DNA from: an uncultured Caryophanales bacterium
Lineage (GTDB): Bacteria > Bacillota_I > Bacilli_A > RFN20 > CAG-826
Reading direction: 5' to 3'
DNA: 16,108 nucleotides
Assembly: GCA_946401755.1 (NCBI GenBank)
Contig: CAMIVH010000014.1
Span: 1-16,108 of the forward strand
Below are positions 1 to 6,436 of this stretch, one piece after another; within the stretch, counting starts at the first letter, position 1; each line of letters opens with the position of its first letter. Position numbers and translations under genes: made by a program. A model generated the notes under the pieces. That model saw only the letters and a program-made list of their open reading frames with translations. It had not been told where the DNA came from and ran no database searches.

Positions 1-38
1 ACTCCGTCCGTATTTCTTGTATTCCTCAATCTCGATAG
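1..38 (+). CDS. Duplicate 3' tail of the DGR target gene
   Basis: These bases repeat the last codons and TAG stop of the gene at 14598-16091. They are present here only because the circle was cut inside the variable repeat. They should be counted once, as part of that gene. Bases 1-18 also repeat the 3' end of the variable repeat, with its initiation (IMH-like) segment. Confidence 0.9.
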   Translation, partial: SVRISCIPQSR

Positions 39-43
39 AGATT
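28..43 (+). promoter_or_regulatory. DGR target-site hairpin with GATA tetraloop
   Basis: A perfect 6-bp inverted repeat, AATCTC/GAGATT, flanks a GATA loop and begins 10 bases after the end of the variable repeat. Some DGR target genes carry a short hairpin or cruciform with a GRNA tetraloop just past VR that promotes retrohoming; GATA fits that consensus. The stop codon of the target gene sits across the loop. The second copy at 16081-16096 is the same site, seen twice because of the terminal overlap. Confidence 0.72.
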
Positions 44-94
44 AGATAGGAATCATAAGGGGAAAGCCTTCCTCTTAGACTAAAAAAACATAAT

Positions 95-121
95 AGGCTG
101 GTGTAAAATCCAGCCTTTTTT
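95..121 (+). terminator. Rho-independent terminator after the DGR target gene
   Basis: A 7-bp stem AGGCTGG/CCAGCCT with an 8-base loop is followed by a run of six T. It lies 57 bp past the target-gene stop and 18 bp before the template repeat. It should therefore separate target-gene transcription from TR/RT transcription, unless read-through supplies the template RNA. Confidence 0.82.
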
Positions 122-138
122 AAAGGGTTAATACCGCT

Positions 139-243
139 TTGGCAGGGTTGGTGGCAACTACGACAACAACGCTAACGCTGGTGCGTTCTATGTCAACGTG
201 AACAACAATGTCTCTAACGCTAACAACTCCGTCCGTCTTTCTT
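139..243 (+). repeat. DGR template repeat (TR)
   Basis: This non-coding copy aligns without gaps to 15967-16071 (constant offset 15,828). In the 98-bp core (139-236) there are 14 differences, all at TR adenines: 9 A-to-G, 4 A-to-T and 1 A-to-C by my count. 12 of the 26 core adenines are unchanged, and no C, G or T position differs. Past the core one further difference (C at 237, A at 16065) lies in the shared 3' segment, as expected where IMH* (TR) and IMH (VR) are related but not identical. The TR is packed with AAC codons, the usual design that lets adenine mutagenesis reach many amino acids but no stop codon. Confidence 0.97.
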
Positions 244-424
244 TTGAGAAACAATAATTTCATTTTAACGGTATTAGCATAATCAAAATCGTTCCATCTG
301 GAGCGATACCTGGCCGAGTGCCAAAATTAACGCAGAGGGGCGTTCTAGTAGTGTATATACAATAGATTTATCTTTGATGGATCTATTTATATATATCGAA
401 AAACCGCTAAAGGAAAAAGAAACA
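139..424 (+). ncRNA. DGR template RNA with structured 3' spacer
   Basis: DGR reverse transcription uses an RNA containing TR plus flanking sequence; in the Bordetella phage system the spacer between TR and RT is needed for cDNA priming. Here the 181-base spacer holds three consecutive small hairpins: CGTTCC/GGAGCG (290-305, GU pair included), TGGC/GCCA (311-323) and AACGC/GCGTT (329-344). A 10-bp palindrome TGTATATACA follows at 352-361. I see no protein-coding logic in this interval. RNA ends and promoter are not defined by the sequence; the coordinates simply run from TR to the RT start. Confidence 0.6.
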
Positions 425-1459
425 ATGAAAAGAATAGGAAATCTATTTGAAAAGATTGTTAGTCTGGACAACATCAAACTAGCCATTATAGAAGCTAGTA
501 AAAATAAAAGGAATCGCAAAGAAGTAAAAGCGGTGTTCGAAAACATCGATTTTTTTGTGTCTCAGATCCAGGAGATGCTCATTAACAAAATATTTAACAA
601 TTCTGAAGTGATTCATCGTACCAGAATAGAAAAGCTTAATGGCAAAGTAAGAGATATAACTGTATTACCATTCTTTCCAGATCAGATTATCCATCATGCT
701 TTGATGAGAGTATTAGAGCCAGTTATGACGCGCGGAATGTATTATTATTGCTGCGCTAATGTAAGAGGAAGAGGAGAGAAGCATATCAGAGTGAATTTAA
801 GTTATGTTTTAAGACATGATCTAAAACACACTAAATATTGCTTGAAAATGGATATAAAGAAGTATTATCCATCTATCTCTATTTCGCTGCTTAAAAGCAA
901 GCTTAGAAGAGTCATTAAAGATAATGATGTCTTATGGCTTTTAGACACAATTATTAACATCCAGGAGAAGGGATTGCCTCTGGGAACATATACATCGCAA
1001 TGGTTAGCGAACTTCTATCTCCAGGATTTGGATCACTATATCAAGGAGAAGCTTCGTGCCTCTTATTATTATAGATATGCAGATGATTTAGTTGTTTTAG
1101 GAAGTAACAAGCGAAAACTAAAGAAAATAAAAGATGCAATCGTGGAATTTCTTAAATACCAGGCATTAACAATAAAAGATACCTGGAGGATCTTCAAAGT
1201 AGATGAGAAAAATGACATCGATTTTGTGGGATATCGATTCTTTAGAAAGAAAATCAGCATCAGAAAAAGGATTTTTAAGAATATAAGGCGCTGTTTAATA
1301 AGAATTAGATGGAAAATTGACAATCATAAGCGTGTCATAAGTCACGAAATTAGGCGGTTGGCTTCTTATTACGGTTATATTAAGAATAGCGATTCTTACT
1401 ATATTAACAGCACTTATATGAAATACATTCCTTTTAATATTCTAAAGAAAAGTGCCTAA
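425..1459 (+). CDS. DGR reverse transcriptase
   Basis: This 344-aa protein copies TR RNA into adenine-mutated cDNA that replaces VR. It has the RT palm motifs in order: the first catalytic aspartate in MDIKKYYPSI (D143), the DGR-type LGTYTSQ motif (residues 186-192) in place of the retroviral-type equivalent, and the catalytic YADD box (residues 218-221). A basic C-terminal thumb-like region follows. The N-terminus MKRIGNLFEKI resembles the usual start of DGR RTs. I chose ATG 425 over the upstream in-frame ATGs at 374 and 377, because 425 has the purine-rich AAAGGA stretch in front and the earlier ATGs lie in spacer RNA. It has no maturase or endonuclease domain, which argues against a group II intron. 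No Avd-like gene adjoins it. Confidence 0.95.
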   Translation: MKRIGNLFEKIVSLDNIKLAIIEASKNKRNRKEVKAVFENIDFFVSQIQEMLINKIFNNSEVIHRTRIEKLNGKVRDITVLPFFPDQIIHHALMRVLEPVMTRGMYYYCCANVRGRGEKHIRVNLSYVLRHDLKHTKYCLKMDIKKYYPSISISLLKSKLRRVIKDNDVLWLLDTIINIQEKGLPLGTYTSQWLANFYLQDLDHYIKEKLRASYYYRYADDLVVLGSNKRKLKKIKDAIVEFLKYQALTIKDTWRIFKVDEKNDIDFVGYRFFRKKISIRKRIFKNIRRCLIRIRWKIDNHKRVISHEIRRLASYYGYIKNSDSYYINSTYMKYIPFNILKKSA

Positions 1460-1487
1460 ATAAAACATATAAAGAAAATACATTTTT

Positions 1488-1517
1488 TTCTTACTATGTA
1501 AGAATGTTTTTATTTTT
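1488..1517 (+). terminator. Terminator after the reverse transcriptase gene
   Basis: The stem TTCTTAC/GTAAGAA with a 3-base loop is followed by a T-rich stretch. It ends the RT transcript just upstream of the late promoter. A related hairpin with the same CTTAC/GTAAG core stands at the same place before the second late promoter (14490-14514). The hairpin DNA could therefore also be part of a regulatory module. Confidence 0.65.
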
Positions 1518-1521
1518 GTGA

Positions 1522-1554
1522 CAAAAGTCAAACTTTTAAAAATTCGATGATAAC
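1522..1554 (+). promoter_or_regulatory. Late promoter module, copy 1, with palindromic operator
   Basis: Thirty-two bases (1522-1553) are identical to 14525-14556. The block contains the perfect inverted repeat AAAAGT-CAA-ACTTTT (1523-1537) and a -10-like GATAAC (1549-1554). At 17-bp spacing the -35 position reads AGTCAA, a poor match to TTGACA, and the palindrome overlaps it. That layout suits an activator-dependent promoter, or one read by an alternative sigma factor. It precedes the operon starting at 1572. Confidence 0.7.
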
Positions 1555-1571
1555 TTCTAAATGAGGTAAAT

Positions 1572-2048
1572 ATGAAGGAACAAAGAAACATTTGTAGAAA
1601 CTTTACTCTTAAAGAAGACACATACGAGAAGCTTATTGCTTTATCGAAGGAAAAGGGCTTCTCGAATCACACTGTTTTTGTTGTCCAGAAATGTATCATG
1701 GCCTATTACAGAAGAATCGATATGGAAAGATTCAATCGTGGCAAAACTGCAAGAGAGCCAATTCCTCACAAATTAGATCGCCGCAACAACAACAGATATA
1801 AGACTGTACACACAATGCTCACAAACAGTGAAAACACTGCTTTGGAATCAGTGATTAAATACCATAACTTTATTGACAAGTATGGCAAAGCTGAGTATTC
1901 GCAGTTCTTAGCTTGTGTCATCCTCAGAATGTGGGGAGATAGAGACGAGTCTTCAGAAGACACTCCTAAAGCTAATAAGCCGGGTAGAAGCGGCCTTGAT
2001 GCTTTAGATCCTAATCGCTTTATAAATGAAAATTGGGGCGGCGATTAA
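1572..2048 (+). CDS. Putative DNA-binding protein, possibly ribbon-helix-helix
   Basis: This is a 158-aa, basic, soluble protein. Residues 9-40 (FTLKEDTYEKLIALSKEKG and the helix after it) look like a short beta strand plus two helices, as in ribbon-helix-helix proteins, but the match is by eye only. The rest contains an RRNNNRYK basic patch and an acidic, low-complexity C-terminus. The start has a GAGGT ribosome site. It is the first gene of the late operon, so it could regulate that operon or bind genome DNA, for example as a packaging or single-strand-binding protein. No membrane segment or enzyme motif is visible. It does not look like Avd, which is a small all-helical bundle. Confidence 0.5.
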   Translation: MKEQRNICRNFTLKEDTYEKLIALSKEKGFSNHTVFVVQKCIMAYYRRIDMERFNRGKTAREPIPHKLDRRNNNRYKTVHTMLTNSENTALESVIKYHNFIDKYGKAEYSQFLACVILRMWGDRDESSEDTPKANKPGRSGLDALDPNRFINENWGGD

Positions 2049-2118
2049 ATTCATTAAACAGGTTTTAAGCAAGATAATAACATCTGCTAAAAATAAACAA
2101 TAAGGAGGCATAAAAGAT

Positions 2119-2898
2119 ATGTCAAAAAGAAAATCTTCCAGTGGTAAAAAAGGCTTAATCATCTTTTTAACCGTTTTAGCAATCCTGGGCGTTGGTGCTG
2201 GAACAACCGCGATTTTAACAAAAGGATTCAAGCAATGGGGCGAAGCTGAAATCGTTAAAGGCGGCGTTACTGTTGCAAAATTTGAAGCCGATAAGTTACA
2301 AGCAGGCACATTGACTTTAATTGACAAGGATGACAATAAATTAACAGCGTCCTTTGAAGGCGAAATCAATGATGACGAAAAGCTTATCTTAGGCGATAGC
2401 AAAGCAGTTGCAGCTACTACTAAATCAGAGCTTGAAACTACTTTAGATGGCTACGAACTTTCTCCTAAACAAGTAGAAGAAGTCGAAGGAATCGTTCTTG
2501 CTAGAGATTTATGTAAATTCTCTGAAATGAACATTCAATTAAATGTTGAATACGACAAGGATCAAAAAGCTAATAATGCTGTTGAGTATCCTTGGTTTGA
2601 CGCTATCAGAGTTAATTACAAGATTTCTGCTCCTAGATTAGTCATGACAGCCAATAAAGCTGAAGATGAAGCTAAAGTTTCATATAGAAAGAGAATCAAT
2701 AATGTCACTTCTTTATATGAAAACATCGCTTTATATGCTTTAGAAGAAGATGAAACAATGTCTCAAAACAATATCGATTTTGTTTCTTTCTCTTTAGAAG
2801 CTGAAAAAGACAACACTGTTGAAATTCAATCAGTCGAATTGATCAGAACGACAGTGAATAAGCACAAAAACGACTCTTGCTGGGTCACACAAGCCTAG
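2119..2898 (+). CDS. N-terminally anchored exported protein, candidate virion component
   Basis: This 259-aa protein has a lysine- and serine-rich start (SKRKSSSGKK), one hydrophobic segment at about residues 12-32, then a roughly 225-aa hydrophilic domain predicted to lie outside the cell. The domain is acidic and strand-rich, with no family I recognise. An AAGGAGG site precedes ATG 2119. The layout (Lys-rich tail, Gly-rich membrane span, ectodomain) parallels the DGR target protein at 14598. Codon choice looks smoother and more GC-rich than in the downstream genes, which I read as a hint of high expression. A structural or surface role is inferred from position in the operon. Confidence 0.6.
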   Translation: MSKRKSSSGKKGLIIFLTVLAILGVGAGTTAILTKGFKQWGEAEIVKGGVTVAKFEADKLQAGTLTLIDKDDNKLTASFEGEINDDEKLILGDSKAVAATTKSELETTLDGYELSPKQVEEVEGIVLARDLCKFSEMNIQLNVEYDKDQKANNAVEYPWFDAIRVNYKISAPRLVMTANKAEDEAKVSYRKRINNVTSLYENIALYALEEDETMSQNNIDFVSFSLEAEKDNTVEIQSVELIRTTVNKHKNDSCWVTQA

Positions 2899-2938
2899 TA
2901 GGAGTCTTCCGCTTCCGCGGATAGGAGGTAAGAAATAA

Positions 2939-4024
2939 ATGAAAAAAATCAATAAACGCTTATTTGGCGCTATGTTTACTACACTTTTGATGGGTTTGAC
3001 TGCTTGTAACGGCGTGAAAAATGTAGATCCACAACCTAATGATGGTGGGGAATACATTGTTGAAAAGCCATCTATTGCTGTTAGAAAGCTTAGTTCTGGC
3101 ACAGACAATAACAGCCATAATTATGTGACTTTTAGTTACACAATCACTCCATCGAATGCTTCCGATAGAAGTCTTATTACTACATTGACTTGGGTGACAC
3201 ACAATGGCTGGGAAGATCCAGACTATTATGATGCAAATATTAGCGATTACATAACTGCTTCAGTGAATGAAACTAATCAAACCATCACTGTTACTTGTAT
3301 GCAAGCCTTTGAAAACCAGGCGAATCTTAACATAACTTGTGCAGCTAACAGTCAATGCACAGCTAATATTCCTATTGATTATGAAGTTAGATTAGACGGT
3401 TTTAGTTTTAATGAATTGAAGCAAACATCTTCGTACACAATGGATGGACAAACGTTACAACCATGGTGGGCTGGCACTGCTGAATCAATCAGCATTACTA
3501 ATTATCCTTCTGAAATAGGCGCTACCTGCTCTTATTGGGATTATGGCAACATCGCTTCGACCACTAAAATGTTTAACTTTCCTTTTAATCAATATATAGG
3601 TAGAGCAGCCACTTATTCATACGGTAGCGTCGATAACACTCACGAAACATTAACTACAACATACTCTTTAGATCCGTGCAGTTTGACAGCTTTTGGCTCT
3701 GTTTCGACAAACTGGCCAAATAAAGTCAAAGGTTTCTTTGATAACAACGTTCTTCCAGGAGTTGTTCAAAATGGCTTTATGACATTAGCTTCTTTTGATT
3801 CTGCAGCTAGCGCATGGGCGGCTCAAAATTTAACAGCAGCCGAGACTTCTGATTTACATAATAATCAATTCACTTTATCTTTTGGCGTTGATGTTACATA
3901 TACAGGCTCAAATGGTGTTTCGTCAACTATCGCAATTTCTTTTGCATACAGTATTAGTGGACGTTTTTTTGATGTAGCCCTCGGGTCTTTTGCTGTTGAG
4001 CCTGGGGTAGAAATCGTCTTCTAA
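2939..4024 (+). CDS. Surface lipoprotein with Ig-like region
   Basis: This is a 361-aa lipoprotein. A basic start, a hydrophobic stretch and the lipobox LTAC put the lipidated cysteine at residue 23. A Gly/Asp/Pro linker follows, then a strand-rich region (about residues 50-155, with TFSYTITPSN and TITVTC) of the kind seen in bacterial Ig-like domains, and a Ser/Thr/aromatic-rich C-terminal half. It should sit on the outer face of the host membrane. A GC-rich hairpin, TCCGC/GCGGA (2908-2921), lies just before its AGGAGG site and may modulate translation. In a phage setting it could act in virion assembly, superinfection exclusion or host-surface alteration; the sequence does not decide between these. 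Confidence 0.6.
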   Translation: MKKINKRLFGAMFTTLLMGLTACNGVKNVDPQPNDGGEYIVEKPSIAVRKLSSGTDNNSHNYVTFSYTITPSNASDRSLITTLTWVTHNGWEDPDYYDANISDYITASVNETNQTITVTCMQAFENQANLNITCAANSQCTANIPIDYEVRLDGFSFNELKQTSSYTMDGQTLQPWWAGTAESISITNYPSEIGATCSYWDYGNIASTTKMFNFPFNQYIGRAATYSYGSVDNTHETLTTTYSLDPCSLTAFGSVSTNWPNKVKGFFDNNVLPGVVQNGFMTLASFDSAASAWAAQNLTAAETSDLHNNQFTLSFGVDVTYTGSNGVSSTIAISFAYSISGRFFDVALGSFAVEPGVEIVF

Positions 4025-4037
4025 AGAGGAGCTCCTT

Positions 4038-4247
4038 ATGAAAACATTTGGCAACATTATAAAGATATTAATATCTATAGCAATAATCATTGCAGTTGTT
4101 TTAGTTGCAATCACGATTGTCAAAAGTATTTCATCATTAAGTGCTGCTTTTGAAGGAGAAAGCCAAACAGTAATAGACGCAACCAGCAAAAACAATGTAA
4201 ATTTGCCAAGCCAAATTGTAACTCAAATTGAATCAATAATTTTCTAA
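4038..4247 (+). CDS. 69-aa single-span membrane protein, candidate coat protein
   Basis: The protein has one strongly hydrophobic segment (about residues 7-30, rich in Ile, Val and Ala) and a short polar C-terminal tail. A GAGGAG site precedes it. Its stop is followed one base later by the next ATG, so translation is probably coupled. Size, single span and position directly before a large C-anchored protein match gene VIII of filamentous phages. However, the classic acidic-hydrophobic-basic pattern is not clear, so the coat-protein reading is a hypothesis. The alternative is a minor virion or assembly protein. Confidence 0.5.
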   Translation: MKTFGNIIKILISIAIIIAVVLVAITIVKSISSLSAAFEGESQTVIDATSKNNVNLPSQIVTQIESIIF

Positions 4248-4248
4248 T

Positions 4249-6042
4249 ATGAACAAGATAATTCTTCCTCTTTTAGCAACATTATTAGTGCCTTTTAGTG
4301 AAGTAGTAGCCACTTCTTCAGCTGAGATTTTATTTGCTTCATCTCCAGACAATATTGAGACATCCGCGCCTTTGGATGATCTTAGAGGGGATGAAGCATT
4401 TAGGCGTGATTATGGCAATGGCTTATATAATGTAGGCGTTGCTACAGGATACAAGGTAGTGGATCTAGGGGAATACAAGTATGGAACTTCTGGATACTCA
4501 TTATATCTGTATGTTTGGAATTGCGAACAAGATGCTAATTTCTTACATAATTCGCCCAGAAATAGAGTTGAAATATATAATCAAAAAAATAGAGAATATG
4601 TTCATCTAAACGTTAAATTTATTCAAAAATCATTTAATCAATTCTATAAGTACAAAGTTGAATTTGATAAATCAACAGTTTCTTTTGTTAGTGATAATAA
4701 CGATAACAGAGAATATTCCATTGTTGGCTTTGAGGCCTATGAGGACGGTCAACAAAACGCAGTGGATTATACCGTAGGTAAAAACTTTAGATATTCTGGT
4801 TATTATTATGATGAAACATTGGAATGTGAGACATCTGACTTTGAAACGTTACATTTGACTGTTCATAGTGCTACATATCGAACAGAATCTTCTAGTCAGT
4901 CTGTGAGCGCAAGAAATGATTTATATTATGTTTGGTTTGGTGTTGATAAATCGTTATTTACTAAATATGGAAATATTTATTCCATCCATTGTGATTATTA
5001 CAATTTCGATTTATCAAATAAAGTCGTTGCCATACTTGGCAATCCAGATTTAAAAAGACCAGATGAGGATCATATTACTGTTAAGACATATTATGACCCT
5101 TCATATTATCCAAATGCACGTCCATCCTATTCTGATACTATACGTGAAGATTTTTATTACCATTATCTTTACGATTCATGGGATGGAATTCAACTTTCCG
5201 CTGAAGGCCCTTTTGGTAGTATAGGAGATTGTTCCTTCGAAGACCCCGCATGGAGTTATACTATTCCATCTAATTCTTTATCTATGCCTTTAGAGGATCT
5301 TAATACAAAATTTACTGGTAGCTATATGGATGGTCAATATAGTTTAGATGATGTTTGTTCTGTTCTAGGCATTAATTTTGCTGATATTGCTTTAAATGAA
5401 TCTAGCGGCTATTACAAAAATGTTGAAATCAAAGCTACAGATTCTCATAATTTGTTGTCTTATGGTCAACATCATAATGGCTGGGAGAACATCTGGGCTT
5501 GGCTTTTAGGCGTTAATACATCTGAACAAGACTTAAAAAATATTCCAGCAATTGAAAGATATACTTCTTTAACTTCTATTAATAATTCTGGATATATTGA
5601 TTCTGACGATAAGGCGAAGATGACATCATATATGACATCTAATTTAGATGAAGACTTAATTTGCTTCAGATTTATGACCGGTGTTTATGATTCTACTTCG
5701 GTCAATTACGGAAAGTTTGTTTATTCACAAGTTCCAGCTACTTATGGATACACTAATGTTGGCTTTATTGCGACATCTTATGTTGCAGTTTTGGATTTTG
5801 ATATTATCGATATAACTTTTGTAAATGATTTTGGAGAAAAGACTGTTCTTCCAGTTGTGGCTTCTCCAGTTAATATCTGGCCAGATTTTGAGAATACCAT
5901 TCCTGGAGTAACTAGCATAAATTGGCCAAAGATAATTCGTCTAGTTTTGCTCATAGTGGGACTTTTTATCGCCTTAATATTTGGCCTTTGGCTATTAACC
6001 AAAACATTAAAGCTCGATACGAGCAAGAAACGCCGTAGATAA
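4249..6042 (+). CDS. Large exported protein with C-terminal anchor, pIII-like topology
   Basis: This 597-aa type I membrane protein has a signal peptide (about residues 1-21, likely cleavage after VVA), a long ectodomain rich in Tyr, Asp, Asn and Ser, one C-terminal transmembrane helix (about residues 563-585, IIRLVLLIVGLFIALIFG) and a basic cytoplasmic tail ending KKRRR. I recognise no enzyme or binding domain. Signal peptide, big ectodomain and C-terminal anchor give the topology of filamentous-phage pIII, the adsorption and release protein, and the neighbours fit that gene order. It starts one base after the previous stop and ends five bases before the next start. Sequence homology to pIII is not claimed. 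Confidence 0.6.
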   Translation: MNKIILPLLATLLVPFSEVVATSSAEILFASSPDNIETSAPLDDLRGDEAFRRDYGNGLYNVGVATGYKVVDLGEYKYGTSGYSLYLYVWNCEQDANFLHNSPRNRVEIYNQKNREYVHLNVKFIQKSFNQFYKYKVEFDKSTVSFVSDNNDNREYSIVGFEAYEDGQQNAVDYTVGKNFRYSGYYYDETLECETSDFETLHLTVHSATYRTESSSQSVSARNDLYYVWFGVDKSLFTKYGNIYSIHCDYYNFDLSNKVVAILGNPDLKRPDEDHITVKTYYDPSYYPNARPSYSDTIREDFYYHYLYDSWDGIQLSAEGPFGSIGDCSFEDPAWSYTIPSNSLSMPLEDLNTKFTGSYMDGQYSLDDVCSVLGINFADIALNESSGYYKNVEIKATDSHNLLSYGQHHNGWENIWAWLLGVNTSEQDLKNIPAIERYTSLTSINNSGYIDSDDKAKMTSYMTSNLDEDLICFRFMTGVYDSTSVNYGKFVYSQVPATYGYTNVGFIATSYVAVLDFDIIDITFVNDFGEKTVLPVVASPVNIWPDFENTIPGVTSINWPKIIRLVLLIVGLFIALIFGLWLLTKTLKLDTSKKRRR

Positions 6043-6047
6043 ACTAT

Positions 6048-6434
6048 ATGGAAAACAAAAATACCGCTCTCACGTTTTTTAAACGCCTTTTGCTCCTAGT
6101 TACTTTTGCTGTAGTGACTATTTTATTGTGTTATTCATGCTCAGCTATGGGAACAGTCAGTAATCATAGAATCGATTTAAAATCAGTTATAGGGCTTGTT
6201 TTTGAAGCTGAGAATCAGCAAACAGTATTAGTGATCAATTCGTCTGAAGAAGCTTATATAAATACTACCGTGGAAAAGGTAGGCGGCGTTTATTCTTTGG
6301 AACTAAGAGACAACGTTTTGTTTCTCAAAAAAGGAGAAGGCGAAGACGCTATGAGACAAATATTTGTTTCAACATCAGACAAAGAACTATTCTGGCAAAA
6401 TAGAAACGAATTTCTCTATAGATGGGAGGAATAA
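6048..6434 (+). CDS. Small membrane protein or lipoprotein, pVI-position
   Basis: This 128-aa protein has a hydrophobic segment at about residues 13-33. The segment runs into cysteines at residues 28 and 31 (LLCYSCSA), so lipidation is possible but the lipobox is not textbook. The remaining ~95 residues form a soluble, mostly strand-like domain. No strong ribosome site precedes its ATG, which lies 5 bases after the previous stop; translation is probably coupled. It occupies the gene VI position between the pIII-like protein and the ATPase. No family recognised. Confidence 0.5.
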   Translation: MENKNTALTFFKRLLLLVTFAVVTILLCYSCSAMGTVSNHRIDLKSVIGLVFEAENQQTVLVINSSEEAYINTTVEKVGGVYSLELRDNVLFLKKGEGEDAMRQIFVSTSDKELFWQNRNEFLYRWEE

Positions 6435-6436
6435 CA

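Larger units (their letters stand above)
1..55. repeat. Terminal overlap showing the molecule is circular
   Basis: Bases 1-55 are identical to bases 16054-16108. The duplicated stretch is the 3' end of a gene whose body lies at the other end of the window, so it is not a biological terminal repeat. An exact 55-base overlap is what k-mer assemblers leave on circular contigs. Joining the ends gives a 16,053-bp circle and places the reverse transcriptase cassette directly downstream of its target gene. Confidence 0.93.

Noticed and set aside
374..424. Upstream ATGs extending the reverse transcriptase to 361 aa
   Set aside because: The extra residues fall in the structured spacer RNA, have no ribosome site and do not resemble RT sequence; ATG 425 gives the usual DGR RT N-terminus.
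425..1459. Group II intron or retron origin of the reverse transcriptase
   Set aside because: No intron RNA domains, maturase or endonuclease domain, and no msr/msd-type inverted repeats; the TR/VR pair explains the RT fully.
1572..2048. The 158-aa protein as the DGR accessory protein Avd
   Set aside because: It lies downstream of RT behind a terminator and a different promoter, has a strand-first N-terminus and an acidic tail, and does not look like a compact four-helix bundle.
2119..4024. A second variable repeat in the other surface protein genes
   Set aside because: I looked for the conserved VR framework (GGTTGGTGGC and CTCCGTCCGT) and found it only in the 14598 gene and the template.
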